Positions 26,801-36,375 of a stretch of 64,000 bases of DNA are shown here, one piece after another. A model generated the notes under the pieces. That model had not been told where the DNA came from. It was given only the letters and a program-made list of their open reading frames with translations, and did not search any database. The DNA lies in the NCBI RefSeq assembly GCF_023015615.1, contig NZ_JALKAJ010000002.1:1006501-1070500 (forward strand), in the 5' to 3' direction. A program made the position numbers and the translations under genes. How positions within the stretch are numbered: position 1 is the stretch's first letter; every line of letters starts with the position of its first letter. The stretch is from Qipengyuania sp. S6317L1 (lineage in GTDB: Bacteria; Pseudomonadota; Alphaproteobacteria; Sphingomonadales; Sphingomonadaceae).

Positions 26801-28594
26801 ATGGGCCTAACCATGGATACATTGCGCGGACTTTTTGACAGCGGCCAAGCGGCCGATGACACGCCCGATTGGGACGTGAACGATGAGCCGCGCGAGCAGG
26901 AAGCTCGCGACCTGCCGCCTGAATCGATCGGCCAGGATGAACGCCGGATGCAGGTGCGCGCCTACAATCACTGGGCGGGCCTGCTTGGCGAAAACAACTT
27001 TCCTTCGATTGAGGATCTCGCACCGGAAAACCTCGACGATTTCGGCCCCAATTCGGTTCTGCTCGATTTCTCGCGCGGGATCGAAGACCCTTCCGTACAA
27101 TTCCTGGGCGAAAAGCTTGCCGCGGAATGTGACGGGAAAGGTGCGAAGATTGAAAAGCTTTCCGATGTTCCGCCACGTTCACTGCTGAGCCGGATCACCG
27201 ACCATTACATGCAGATCCTCGCCAATCAGGCCCCCATCGGGTTTGAGGCAGAGTTCGTAAACGAGCGCGGCGCATCGGTGCTTTACCGCGGCATCCTGCT
27301 TCCGTTTTCGAGCAATGATGAAACCATCGACTTCATCTACGGCGTCATCAATTGGAAAGAGATGGCCGACGCTGCGACTGCGGATGAGCTTCTGCTTGCG
27401 ATCGATCAGGCGATTGACGACAAGCTCGCGTCTGCTGACAGCGATGAAGAAGAAGACCAGCCGCACAAACACAACACCGGCCCCGTCACCGATTGGGCCG
27501 ATTCGCCCCTTCACGACGATGAGATTGAAAGCGAACCGGCAACGCCCGAATTCGCCACAGACAATGCGCCAATGTGGGACGACGAGCCGGAGGACAATGT
27601 GGCCTCGTTTGGCGACGCGCTGACCCCTTCGGCGTCGGGCGATGAACTGCCTACACCTGATTTCGGACCCGACTTCAGCGTCTACGAACTCGATGAACCC
27701 GAAGTCGACGAATTCGGCGAGGAAATCGAGGAAGGCGAAGACAACTCGCCGAGCTACAGCTTTGCCTCGCTTGCCGACTATATCGAGGCGCCGACCAAAA
27801 AAGCCGTCGACCTTGATGCGGATCGCTTTGATCCAGAAGACTACAAGGTCGAAGATCCGCAGCAGGTGGAAGAAAGCGCGCCGGAACCCGACCCCGCGCC
27901 AGCCGCCATTTCGCCGGCTCCCCCCGCGCCCGAACTGGTGCTTGAGAGTGACGAAGACGAGGCGCCAACGCCGATCGCCTTTGACCCTGATGCAACGCTG
28001 CACGATTGCCTCGCGTCTGCGCGTGAGCTGGCTCAGAACGCAGCCGTTACCGAAGATCGCAGCCGCCAGGCGCTTTATGCAGCCGTGGGCCGCGCTTACG
28101 ATGTGTCACTCGCTGCCAAGGACGAGCCCGAAGCATTTGAGGAACTGATCGCTGACAGCGGTCTGACCGTGCAGGAACGCGCGCCGATGACGCCGGTTGT
28201 GAAACTGGTTTTTGGCCATGATTACGACAAGACGCGCCTTACCGAATATGCCGCCGTGCTCACCCACGCCCACCGCCTGGAACTTGAGCGCGGGAGCCTT
28301 GCAGGCTTTCTCGCCAGCGCCGAGGGCGGCCTTAAAGCGGTTGTCGCATCCGAACGCCGCTTGCGCCGCGAAGAGGCAGGCGAGGTGGTCGAAGCCGAAG
28401 GCGATGTGCGCGAACAACTCGCCCAAAAATTGCGCGAACTCGATGCCTTGATGTTCGAGGCGCTTTCGTCAGAAGGCCCCGAATTCAGCCTCGTCATGGT
28501 CCGCCGCGATGGCCAGGGCAATGTCGCGATGATCGGTGAGATCACCGATGACGTCGCCATGATCGAGCGGGCGGGCAAGAAGCTGGTCGGTTAG
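26801..28594 (+). CDS. PAS_5-like domain protein with acidic linker
   Basis: A cytoplasmic protein of about 597 residues. Residues about 45-185 resemble the alphaproteobacterial PAS_5 domain (RAYNHWAGLLGENNFPSIEDLAPENLDDF, then PIGFEAEFVNERGASVLYRGILLPF and IDFIYGVINW). Residues about 200-400 are a disordered linker rich in Asp, Glu and Pro. The C-terminal 200 residues are helical (LHDCLASARELAQNA, YDKTRLTEYAAVLTHAHRLELERGS) and match nothing I recognise. The start could be the ATG at 26801 or at 26813. No output domain such as a kinase or a DNA-binding motif is evident. A role in signalling or cell-cycle control is only a guess. Confidence 0.7.
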   Translation: MGLTMDTLRGLFDSGQAADDTPDWDVNDEPREQEARDLPPESIGQDERRMQVRAYNHWAGLLGENNFPSIEDLAPENLDDFGPNSVLLDFSRGIEDPSVQFLGEKLAAECDGKGAKIEKLSDVPPRSLLSRITDHYMQILANQAPIGFEAEFVNERGASVLYRGILLPFSSNDETIDFIYGVINWKEMADAATADELLLAIDQAIDDKLASADSDEEEDQPHKHNTGPVTDWADSPLHDDEIESEPATPEFATDNAPMWDDEPEDNVASFGDALTPSASGDELPTPDFGPDFSVYELDEPEVDEFGEEIEEGEDNSPSYSFASLADYIEAPTKKAVDLDADRFDPEDYKVEDPQQVEESAPEPDPAPAAISPAPPAPELVLESDEDEAPTPIAFDPDATLHDCLASARELAQNAAVTEDRSRQALYAAVGRAYDVSLAAKDEPEAFEELIADSGLTVQERAPMTPVVKLVFGHDYDKTRLTEYAAVLTHAHRLELERGSLAGFLASAEGGLKAVVASERRLRREEAGEVVEAEGDVREQLAQKLRELDALMFEALSSEGPEFSLVMVRRDGQGNVAMIGEITDDVAMIERAGKKLVG

Positions 28595-28665
28595 GGCGCG
28601 TCCAGCGCCGGGAAATCGCCCACGGGTCTTTACGCAAGCCATGCTGCTCCCCAATAAAGGGGCAG

Positions 28666-29622
28666 ATGAACACGCTTGCCCCACAAAAATCCAAAGGACC
28701 TTCGCGCATCATGGCTTGGACCATCGGCGGTATCGTCGCTTTTCTGGCGGTGGCCGCCATTGGCTTGCAGGTCGCGATTGCGCGCGATGGGCCCGCGGTT
28801 CTGACTGCAGTTGACCGCATTTCGGGCGGCGATGGCGGCGCGCATCTCAAAGCAACGCTCGCAACCGGCGATCACCCCGATCAAAAACTGCTGATCTGGG
28901 CACCCAGAAAGAGCGCGTCAGCGGAAAACCCTCCGCGCCCCGTGCTCCTGTTCGTGCACGGCGGAAGCTGGAATTCGGGTGATCCGGAAAGTTATGGCTT
29001 TGTCGGCCGCGCCTTTGTCGAACAGGGTTTTGTGGTGGCGCTTGCCGGCTATCGCTTGGGCGAAGCGGGCCGGTATCCAGGCATGGTGGAGGACATCGCG
29101 CACGCCTTTGCAATAACGCGCAAAGAGATTGAGGCTTACGGTGGGGACCCGCAAAACATTGTTTTGGCAGGACATTCTGCGGGCGCATATAACATGATGA
29201 TGGTCGCGCTTCAGGAAAAATGGCTAAGCCCTCATTCGCTTTCACCACAAGATATCGCAGGCGTTGTCGGCATCTCTGGCCCTTATGATTTCCTGCCGCT
29301 TGATAGCGACAGCACCAAGGCCGCCTTCGGCCATGTCGAAGATGAGGACGCGCTCAAGGCCACCCAGCCGATCAATCATATCAACGGCGATGCCCCGCCC
29401 ATGCTGCTGATCCATGGCGAGGACGATACGACCGTTGGCCTCTTCCATTCAAAACGCATGTCGAAAGGCGTTGCCGCTGCCGACGGGACGGTCCGGCTCG
29501 AAGCGTACCCTGAAATGAGCCACACCGACCCGCTCATATCCATCGCTGCGCCATGGCGCGACAGGCGCGATATCGTGCAGCAAATCTCCGAATTTGTGCG
29601 CCAAACGGGTTCGACGAGGTAA
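28666..29622 (+). CDS. Alpha/beta hydrolase, membrane-anchored
   Basis: A 318-residue hydrolase with one N-terminal transmembrane helix (about residues 16-40), so the catalytic domain is probably periplasmic. The oxyanion-hole motif is HGGSWNSGDPESY and the nucleophile elbow is GHSAG. The C-terminal acid and His fit the LLIHGEDDTTV and MSHTDPL segments. This is the esterase/lipase or carboxylesterase-B-like branch with the HGGSW signature. AAGGGG precedes the ATG by 4 nt. The substrate is unknown. Confidence 0.88.
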   Translation: MNTLAPQKSKGPSRIMAWTIGGIVAFLAVAAIGLQVAIARDGPAVLTAVDRISGGDGGAHLKATLATGDHPDQKLLIWAPRKSASAENPPRPVLLFVHGGSWNSGDPESYGFVGRAFVEQGFVVALAGYRLGEAGRYPGMVEDIAHAFAITRKEIEAYGGDPQNIVLAGHSAGAYNMMMVALQEKWLSPHSLSPQDIAGVVGISGPYDFLPLDSDSTKAAFGHVEDEDALKATQPINHINGDAPPMLLIHGEDDTTVGLFHSKRMSKGVAAADGTVRLEAYPEMSHTDPLISIAAPWRDRRDIVQQISEFVRQTGSTR

Positions 29623-29668
29623 AACTTCATTTCCTGTTCAGCCCCAAAGGCGTTAGCACTTGGGCAAC

Positions 29669-31048
29669 ATGGCTCTGACTCGCTCACATTCTCGCCCCTT
29701 TTTTGCCGCATTCTGCGCGCTGCTCGCCACCGTCGCGCTTTCGGTTCAGCCGCTCGCCGCGCAATCCATTCTTCGCGATGCCGAGACAGAGGCGCTCCTT
29801 CGCGACATGGCCTACCCGCTGGTCGAGGCGAGCGAACTTGAACCCGAGAACGTCGAAATCGTGCTCATCAACGATTCCTCGATCAACGCTTTCGTCGCCG
29901 GTGGTCAGGCCGTTTATGTGCACGCAGGATTGTTAAACGCAGCCGATACCGCGAACGAAGTGCAAGGCGTCATCGCCCACGAAATCGGCCACATTACCGC
30001 AGGGCACGTGGTGCGCTTTGAAGAGCGGACCAAGGGCGCGCAGGGCATCTCGATCCTTTCGCTGATCCTTGGCGTGGGCGCGGCGCTTGCGGGCGCTGGC
30101 GATGCGGCTTTGGGCGCGATCATGGCAGGCCAACAGGCAGCAGTCGGCAATTTCCTCGCTTTCAACCGCAATCAGGAAGCCGCCACCGACCAGGCGGGCG
30201 CACGCTATCTTTCGGGCGCCGGTATCTCTGGCCGGGGGATGATTTCCTTCTTTGAAAAGCTGCGCAACGCCGAAATTCGCCGCGGTTACAGCCAGTCGGA
30301 CGATGCCGCCTATACCCGCACCCACCCCTTGTCGGGTGACCGGATCCAGTTCCTGCGCGACCAGCTGCGCAAGGACACGGCATGGGACGCGCCCGATGAT
30401 CCCGAATTGCAGGCCCGCTTCCTTGCGGTGCGCGCAAAACTGTTCGGTTATCTCGCGAAGCCCGAGCGCACGTTTCAGGAATACCCCACCAGCGACCAGA
30501 GCACGCCTGCGCGGTATGCGCGCGCCTATGCCTATCACAAGGATGCTCAGGTAGAGAACGCGCTCGCGGAGGTGGAGAAGCTGCTCAAGACCGACGCGCA
30601 GAACCCCTATTTCCTTGAACTCAAGGGGCAGATCCTGCTCGAATCGGGAAGCCCGGGACTGGCGCTCGAACCGCTACGCCGTGCGACCGATCTCACCCTC
30701 AACCAGCCGCTGATCGCAGGGATGTTCGGTCACGCGCTGATCGCGACCGAGGACGAGACGAATTATGACGAAGCGCGCGATGTGCTTCGTGCAGCGGTGG
30801 CCAAGGACCGCTTCAATCCCTTCGCATGGTATCAGCTTGGCGTGGTCTATGCGCGGCAGGGTGATATCCCGCGCGCCAAGCTGGCGAGCGCTGAGCAACA
30901 GGTGATGCGCCGCAACTATCCCGAGGCCCTGCGCAATGCAAAGGATGCAGAGGCTGGCTTACCGGTCGGCTCGCCCGACTGGATTCGTGCACAGGATGTA
31001 GCGCTTCAGGCGCGCGCGGAACTGGAACGATTGCGCGACGAACGCTAA
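29669..31048 (+). CDS. BepA/YfgC-like M48 metalloprotease with TPRs
   Basis: A 459-residue periplasmic protease. The signal peptide ends PLAAQ near residue 32. The zinc motif HEIGH (residues 104-108) lies in VIAHEIGHITAGH, with the third ligand in the downstream EAATDQAG helix. From about residue 260 to the end are TPR-like helices (ALAEVEKLLKTDAQNPYFLELKGQI, AWYQLGVVYARQGD). This layout matches BepA, which degrades or assists assembly of outer-membrane proteins such as LptD. The ATG at 29669 is preferred over a TTG at 29660. It heads a plus-strand set with a DsbA-like protein and another M48 protein. Confidence 0.92.
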   Translation: MALTRSHSRPFFAAFCALLATVALSVQPLAAQSILRDAETEALLRDMAYPLVEASELEPENVEIVLINDSSINAFVAGGQAVYVHAGLLNAADTANEVQGVIAHEIGHITAGHVVRFEERTKGAQGISILSLILGVGAALAGAGDAALGAIMAGQQAAVGNFLAFNRNQEAATDQAGARYLSGAGISGRGMISFFEKLRNAEIRRGYSQSDDAAYTRTHPLSGDRIQFLRDQLRKDTAWDAPDDPELQARFLAVRAKLFGYLAKPERTFQEYPTSDQSTPARYARAYAYHKDAQVENALAEVEKLLKTDAQNPYFLELKGQILLESGSPGLALEPLRRATDLTLNQPLIAGMFGHALIATEDETNYDEARDVLRAAVAKDRFNPFAWYQLGVVYARQGDIPRAKLASAEQQVMRRNYPEALRNAKDAEAGLPVGSPDWIRAQDVALQARAELERLRDER

Positions 31049-31060
31049 AGCCTGTCTTCT

Positions 31061-31792
31061 ATGACTGACACCCAGCAGACATCGCCGCTCAGGCAATCGC
31101 TCCTGACCGCGCTTCTTGCGCTCACCTTCGGCTTTTTGGGGGCGGCGATCTGGTCCTATACCGGCCTCGCGGACAATCGAACGCGGGCCTATCTCATCGA
31201 AAACCCCTCCATCCTTCAGGATGTGGCAGAGGCGCTCGCAGCCGAGGACGCGCGCGATCGTCTCGCCTCGGTCAAGGCGGACCTTTACACCCCCTTCCCC
31301 GGCGCCGTGATGGGCAATCCGCAAGGCTCGAAGGTTCTGGTAGAGTTTACCGATTACAACTGCCCCTATTGCGCGGCAAGTTTTCGCGATGTCTCGCAAC
31401 TGGTGGCCGATGATCCCGATCTGAAGGTGATCATGCGCGAATGGCCGATTTTCGAAGGCAGCGAAATGGCGGCGCGCATGGCTCTGGCTGCGGCAAAGCA
31501 GGGACGCTATCAGGAGTTCCACTCCACCCTGTTCGAGCGCGGCGATACCAGCGAGGCGGGCATCGAGGCAGTGGCCGAGGCGATCGGTCTCGACATGGAG
31601 CGCGCACGGACAGATGCGATGAGCGATGAAGTGTCGGTCGAACTGGTGCGCAATTTGACCTTTGCCCAAAACCTCGGGTTCAGCGGCACCCCTGCTTTTG
31701 TCACCGGCGACATCATGATGCCGGGCGCGGTAGGGGTTGAGCGTTTGAAAGAAGCGCTCGCCGAGGCCGAGGCAGACGCGTCCCAATCCTGA
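31061..31792 (+). CDS. DsbA-family thioredoxin-fold oxidoreductase
   Basis: A 243-residue envelope protein with an N-terminal membrane anchor (about residues 12-35). The thioredoxin fold carries the redox motif CPYC (residues 101-104) in VEFTDYNCPYCAASF, then REWPIFEGSE and the cis-Pro in GFSGTPAFV. This matches the Com1/BdbD-like DsbA group that makes or isomerises disulfides in exported proteins. It lies 12 nt after the BepA-like gene, and its stop overlaps the next start (TGATG), so the three genes likely form one operon for periplasmic protein quality control. Confidence 0.93.
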   Translation: MTDTQQTSPLRQSLLTALLALTFGFLGAAIWSYTGLADNRTRAYLIENPSILQDVAEALAAEDARDRLASVKADLYTPFPGAVMGNPQGSKVLVEFTDYNCPYCAASFRDVSQLVADDPDLKVIMREWPIFEGSEMAARMALAAAKQGRYQEFHSTLFERGDTSEAGIEAVAEAIGLDMERARTDAMSDEVSVELVRNLTFAQNLGFSGTPAFVTGDIMMPGAVGVERLKEALAEAEADASQS

Positions 31793-32784
31793 TGCGCGCG
31801 GGCGTTTTCCTTGCCGTCATTGGCGCGGCGTTGGCGAGCCCGCTTCAGGCGCGCGACGCGATCAACTGGAACCGGATCAACCTCGATGCCGAACGCGCGG
31901 TTATTGCGCAGTTTCAGGCGCAGGATCAGCGGCTTCAGGATGTTGCCTGGAAACTTGTTCGCGGCAATGCCGAATTTTGCGAAGGCGCCGTCCCCTCCAT
32001 CGGCCTGCAATTGCAGGATACGGCAAGCTATGGCTCGCCCGCTGTTGCGAGGGCCGCGCTCGGGCTCACGGGCGATTTCGCGGTCCAGACCAGTGCGAAG
32101 GGATCGCCTGCCGATATCACCGGCGCGCTTCCCACAAATCGCGAGATCACCCTCATCGACCAGACCGCTCCTTCCACGTTGAAGGCGGGCAGGCGCTTTT
32201 ATTGGGAGCGGCTGGCAAAAGTGCACGATCTGATTGACGCTTCGCTTGGAGCGAGCGGCTCGGTCTCCTTCACCTTTGCCGACGGGAGCAGCGCGCGGGT
32301 CGAGCCGGTCGATGTCTGCCCCTCCCGGTTCGAGTTGATGGGGGATGGCCAGAAAGCCGTCGCAGATGGCAACCGCGTCGTGATCGGGGTCGAATTTCCC
32401 GCATTCCGATATGACGAACCCGAGTTTGCCGCGCTCGTCAGCCACGAACTTGCGCATAATCTGCTCGGCCACACCGCGTGGCTCGACCGCAATGGCCGCA
32501 GGCGCAGCCACACCCGCCTGACCGAGCGCGAGGCGGATCGCCTGATCCCGTGGCTGCTCGCCAATGCGGGCTACGACCCCGAAAGCGCAGTGCGGTTTTT
32601 CCGCAATTTGCGTCCGGCAAGCGGAAGCCTGCTGTTCTTCAGGGGGACACATCCAAAATGGCGCGAGCGTGCAGCCTCGGTGGAGGGGGAAATTGCTTTC
32701 ATCAAACAATTGATCGCGCGCGATGGCAAAGCCGACTGGCGCACCCATTTCCGGCGCGAGATCGATCCGGCAGCAGGTCTGTAG
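31792..32784 (+). CDS. Exported M48-like zinc metalloprotease
   Basis: A 330-residue protein with a short signal peptide ending near LQARD (residue 21). The zinc motif is HELAH in LVSHELAHNLLGH, and the third ligand is likely in the downstream LTEREADRLIPWLLANAGY helix. The N-terminal half has an unassigned beta-rich region that includes a PDZ-like stretch. The gene starts on the last base of the DsbA-like gene. Family assignment to M48 is good; the substrate is unknown. Confidence 0.87.
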   Translation: MRAGVFLAVIGAALASPLQARDAINWNRINLDAERAVIAQFQAQDQRLQDVAWKLVRGNAEFCEGAVPSIGLQLQDTASYGSPAVARAALGLTGDFAVQTSAKGSPADITGALPTNREITLIDQTAPSTLKAGRRFYWERLAKVHDLIDASLGASGSVSFTFADGSSARVEPVDVCPSRFELMGDGQKAVADGNRVVIGVEFPAFRYDEPEFAALVSHELAHNLLGHTAWLDRNGRRRSHTRLTEREADRLIPWLLANAGYDPESAVRFFRNLRPASGSLLFFRGTHPKWRERAASVEGEIAFIKQLIARDGKADWRTHFRREIDPAAGL

Positions 32785-32854
32785 CTGCCGGGAGCCTTCC
32801 TGCTTGCGGCAGATGGTGGCCCGTTAGCGCCCGTTTGCGGGAGCCGGGGCCTTA

Positions 32855-34129
32855 ATGGCTGCGACGAAGCGAAAATTGCGCTACAACGCCGTCATGTCGA
32901 TGGTGAATTTCCAGCCTGCACCGTTTTTTGCGAGCAAGAACCGCGCGTTCTGGAACCTGCAACTGGCGGGCTGGGGCGGTTATTTCCTTCTGCGCAGCGT
33001 GGTTGCCATCGCCAATGACCAACCGCTCGACCTGCTCGCGGTTCTGCTGGTCACCACCATCACAGGTTTTGCGATCACGCTGATCCTTTCGGTGATCTAC
33101 CGCCAGCTGATCGACCGCCAACCGATCGTGACGTGGGGCGGGACAGCGGTGGTGCTCATGCTTGCCGTGCTGGTGCACTCCGCGATCGAGGCGTGGTTGC
33201 AAGGGCTTTATCAAGGCTCGCTGACCGAAACGAGTTTTGTCCAGCGCCTCGTCGGTTTGAGCTTTATCCCGCTTGCGCTGCTTGGCGGGTGGAGCGCGCT
33301 TTATTATGCAATCAACTACTTCCTGCGGGTCGAGGAACAGACCGACCGTCTGCAACGCCTCGAAGCGCAGGCGACTGCGGCGCAACTGGCGATGCTGCGG
33401 TATCAGCTGAACCCGCATTTCCTTTTCAACACGTTGAATTCGATCAGCACACTGGTGCTTTTGAAACAGACAGAGCCCGCCAATGCGATGCTGACGCGGC
33501 TTTCCGGCTTCTTGCGCCACACCCTGATCGCAGAGCCGGGCAGCAAGGTGACGCTCGCCTCCGAGGTCGAGACGCTCCAGCTTTATCTCGACATTGAACG
33601 CATGCGTTTTGAAGAACGGCTGCGCACCCATTTCGACATCGAGGATGAGGCAATGAACGCCTGTCTTCCGGCGATGTTGCTCCAGCCGCTGATCGAGAAC
33701 GCGATCAAATATGCGGTGAGCCCGCAGGAAGAAGGCGCGCGCATTTCGCTCACGGGCCGCGTTGTGGGACAGCGCCTTCGCATCAGCGTCGAGGACACAG
33801 GGCCCGGTGCCGGTCCCGCGGGCCAGACTGCGACCCAAAACCGCGCACCTTACCCCGGCGAACCTGTTTCGACCGGTGTCGGCCTCGTCAACATCCAGAA
33901 CCGCCTTGCGCAAGGCTATGGCGATGACCACCTGTTCGAGACGCGATCCAATCCCGGCGGCGGATTCACCGTTCTGATCGAAATCCCCTATGAGGCTTCG
34001 ACCAGCAATGCGCCGCCTTCCTCGCAATCAGCCTCCTCACGCGCCACCTCGCCCGACCCTGAACGCGGCGATAATGTGGTCGACCTGAACCCCCCGCATA
34101 AGCCCCAAACCGCTATTGGAAACTCGTGA
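32855..34129 (+). CDS. LytS/AlgZ-type sensor histidine kinase
   Basis: A 424-residue kinase of the His_kinase (LytS/YehU) type. Four transmembrane helices lie in residues 35-165. A coiled coil (EEQTDRLQRLEAQATAAQLAMLR) leads to the phosphorylation motif LNPHFLFNTLNSI. The ATP-binding part has LLQPLIENAIKYAV, DTGPG and GVGLVNIQNRL. The C-terminal 50 residues are Ser/Pro-rich and look disordered. The kinase stop lies 1 nt before the regulator start. Such pairs in alphaproteobacteria often respond to envelope or nutrient cues, but the signal here is unknown. Confidence 0.93.
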   Translation: MAATKRKLRYNAVMSMVNFQPAPFFASKNRAFWNLQLAGWGGYFLLRSVVAIANDQPLDLLAVLLVTTITGFAITLILSVIYRQLIDRQPIVTWGGTAVVLMLAVLVHSAIEAWLQGLYQGSLTETSFVQRLVGLSFIPLALLGGWSALYYAINYFLRVEEQTDRLQRLEAQATAAQLAMLRYQLNPHFLFNTLNSISTLVLLKQTEPANAMLTRLSGFLRHTLIAEPGSKVTLASEVETLQLYLDIERMRFEERLRTHFDIEDEAMNACLPAMLLQPLIENAIKYAVSPQEEGARISLTGRVVGQRLRISVEDTGPGAGPAGQTATQNRAPYPGEPVSTGVGLVNIQNRLAQGYGDDHLFETRSNPGGGFTVLIEIPYEASTSNAPPSSQSASSRATSPDPERGDNVVDLNPPHKPQTAIGNS

Positions 34130-34130
34130 C

Positions 34131-34931
34131 ATGACCATTCGCACCATCCTTGTCGACGATGAGAAGCTCGCCATTCAAGGCCTGCAACTTCGCCTCCAGC
34201 CCTTTGAAGATGTCGAGATTATCGACACCTGTTCAAACGGGCGCGAGGCCATCCGCAAGATCAAGACGCAGAAACCCGACCTCGTTTTTCTCGACATTCA
34301 GATGCCCGGCTTTGACGGCTTCAGCGTCGTCAAAGGGGTCATGGAGATCGAGCCGCCGCTGTTCGTCTTTGTCACCGCATACGAAGAGCACGCGATCCGC
34401 GCGTTTGAAGCCAATGCGGTCAATTACCTGATGAAGCCGGTCGACGAAGACAAGCTTGCCGATACGATCGAACGCGTGCGCCAGCGCCTTGCCGAGAAGA
34501 AATCTGCCGAAGATGCAGAGCAATTGATGGATGTCCTGTCCGAGGTTGCGCCCGACCGCGTGGCGGACTTCAGTTGCGAGGCAGCAGGCGAAACCGCAGA
34601 CCGTTTCGAGAAGCTCATCAACGTGAAAGACCGCGGCCAGATCTTCCGCGTCGAGGTGGAATCGATCGAGCATATCGAGGCTGCGGGCGATTACATGTGT
34701 ATCTACACCGGTGACAATTCGCTGATCCTGCGCGAGACGATGAAGGACTTGGAACGCCGCCTTGATCCGCGCAAATTCCAGCGCGTGCACCGCAGCACAA
34801 TCGTCAACCTTGACCAGGTGCGTCAGGTCAAGCCGCACACTAATGGCGAGTGTTTTCTCGTGCTGGATTCGGGCGCCGAGGTGAAAGTTTCGCGCAGCTA
34901 CCGTGATGTGGTCGCGCGTTTCGTGCACTGA
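34131..34931 (+). CDS. LytTR-family response regulator
   Basis: A 266-residue regulator. The receiver has DDEK near residue 9, the phospho-acceptor Asp55 in LVFLDIQMPG, the conserved Thr in FVTAY and the Lys in LMKPVDEDKL. A linker of about 30 residues leads to a LytTR DNA-binding domain with the usual HIEAAGDYMCIYT, F.RVHRSTIVNLD and VSRSYRDVV segments. The ATG at 34131 is preferred over a TTG at 34116, which overlaps the kinase. It forms a two-component pair with the preceding LytS-like kinase. Confidence 0.95.
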   Translation: MTIRTILVDDEKLAIQGLQLRLQPFEDVEIIDTCSNGREAIRKIKTQKPDLVFLDIQMPGFDGFSVVKGVMEIEPPLFVFVTAYEEHAIRAFEANAVNYLMKPVDEDKLADTIERVRQRLAEKKSAEDAEQLMDVLSEVAPDRVADFSCEAAGETADRFEKLINVKDRGQIFRVEVESIEHIEAAGDYMCIYTGDNSLILRETMKDLERRLDPRKFQRVHRSTIVNLDQVRQVKPHTNGECFLVLDSGAEVKVSRSYRDVVARFVH

Positions 34932-34938
34932 TTTGTTG

Positions 34939-35039
34939 CGAAGGCTCATCCGGCCCTTCGTCCACGCTAGATGCCCTTCCCCCGGATCAAGTCCGAGGTG
35001 CGGACCTGCTGCGGGCGCCCGCTTGGGCTTGCGGTCGCC
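34939..35039. repeat. Intergenic hairpin repeat, copy 2
   Basis: It starts 7 nt after the LytTR regulator stop. A hairpin (CGAAGG ... CCTTCG, 34939-34960) with an internal CATCCG matches the hairpin at 3839-3860. The block 35004-35039 matches 3896-3928, including the shared GGGCTTGCGGTC core. Both copies follow a gene end by the same 7 nt. Confidence 0.5.
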
Positions 35040-35062
35040 GTGCGACCGTTTAGACACGGCAT

Positions 35063-35929
35063 ATGACTTTTTCGCTGCCCGGCTTCGACCTCGATACATT
35101 CATCCGCGACACCCTTGCTGAAGACCTTGGCGTTGGCCTTCCCGGCGGTGGCAAGGATGTGACCAGCGAAAGCGTAATCCCAGCCGATGCGCGGTTCTCC
35201 GGCGTCATGGATTCGCGCGATGCCATTGTTGTCGCAGGCCTTCCGCTGGCCGAGGCGTTTTTCCGGCATCTTGATCCCGACTGCGTGATCGAGGCGCTGG
35301 TGAGCGATGGAGATGACGTGTCACCGGGCGCCGACCTCATGCGGCTTGAGGGGAATGCCCGCGCGCTCCTCACCGCTGAAAGAAGCGCGCTCAACATCGT
35401 CCAGCACCTCTCCGGCATTGCCACCATGACGCGCCAGTATGTGACTGCGATGCATGTAGGTTCGGCCACGTGCACCCTGCTTGATACCCGCAAGACGCTG
35501 CCCGGCCTTCGTGTGCTGGAAAAATACGCGACCGTGCAAGGCGGCGCGCGCAACCACCGCATGGGCCTCTATGATGCAGCCATGATCAAGGACAATCACG
35601 TCGCGGTCGCAGGCTCAGTCGGCGAAGCGGTGCGGCGCGCAAGGGATGCGGGTGTGTCACCCATCATCTGCGAGGTTGACCGCCTCGACCAGATCGAACC
35701 TGCGCTGGAAGCAGGGGCGGACCATCTGCTGCTCGACAATATGTCGCCTGCAATCCTCAAAGAGGCCGTGGCAATGGTGGGCGGCCGCGCCAGGACCGAG
35801 GCAAGCGGCGGGATCAACCTCGACACCATCGCCGCAAAGGCTGCGAGCGGGGTGGATTATTGCTCGGTGGGCAGGCTCACCCAAAGCGCGCCAGCGGCAG
35901 ATGTGGGACTGGATTTCAAGCCAATATGA
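35063..35929 (+). CDS. nadC: Nicotinate-nucleotide pyrophosphorylase (carboxylating)
   Basis: A 288-residue quinolinate phosphoribosyltransferase, which makes nicotinate mononucleotide from quinolinate and PRPP in NAD synthesis. Signature blocks are ERSALNIVQHLSGIAT, LLDTRKTLPGLRVLEKYA, GGARNHRMGLYDAAMIKDNH, and the phosphate-binding LLLDNMSP and EASGGINLDTI near the C-terminus. Length is normal. The start follows repeat copy 2 by about 20 nt, so its promoter must lie in or near that repeat. Its stop overlaps the start of the next membrane protein. Confidence 0.97.
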   Translation: MTFSLPGFDLDTFIRDTLAEDLGVGLPGGGKDVTSESVIPADARFSGVMDSRDAIVVAGLPLAEAFFRHLDPDCVIEALVSDGDDVSPGADLMRLEGNARALLTAERSALNIVQHLSGIATMTRQYVTAMHVGSATCTLLDTRKTLPGLRVLEKYATVQGGARNHRMGLYDAAMIKDNHVAVAGSVGEAVRRARDAGVSPIICEVDRLDQIEPALEAGADHLLLDNMSPAILKEAVAMVGGRARTEASGGINLDTIAAKAASGVDYCSVGRLTQSAPAADVGLDFKPI

Positions 35930-36375
35930 CGATTGCCCGGGGGCCGAGGCCATTATCGATTACGCTTTTTGCGCTGTTGTTCCTTGCCGCAGCTTTGCAC
36001 TCCTACGTGACCGGCCTGCAAAACCTTGATCTAAAACAGATTGCATACAGTGCGATTTTCCCGTGGGACGGCTGGAACCGGGACTGGACAATCGTGGCGC
36101 TTTCGGCCCTTTTCTCAATCGCATTCATTCCCGTCATATGGATCTATCTTTTCGCAAGCCGCATCGCATTTTGGCTGGTGACAGTGTTCTCGGTCCTTCA
36201 GGTGATCAATGTACCCTTCATGATTGCGTCTCTTCTGGCGATGGGTGAAGGCTTGATGCTCAGATACTTTCTTGAGCCAGCGCTTACAGCAGGCGCACTT
36301 TTTTGCTTATGGCTTCCCCTAAGCCGCGCGTGGCTCAGGCAGGATGGAGGAGTTGATGCAGCAGAGTTCGAATAA
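35926..36375 (+). CDS. Small integral membrane protein
   Basis: A 149-residue protein with about four hydrophobic helices (LFALLFLAAALHSYV, ALSALFSIAFIPVIWIYLFA, IAFWLVTVFSVLQVI, PALTAGALFCLWLPLS). I recognise no family. The ATG overlaps the nadC stop (ATGA), and the 3' end overlaps the RNase T2 start by 20 nt, so it is cotranscribed with both. Confidence 0.7.
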   Translation: MTIARGPRPLSITLFALLFLAAALHSYVTGLQNLDLKQIAYSAIFPWDGWNRDWTIVALSALFSIAFIPVIWIYLFASRIAFWLVTVFSVLQVINVPFMIASLLAMGEGLMLRYFLEPALTAGALFCLWLPLSRAWLRQDGGVDAAEFE

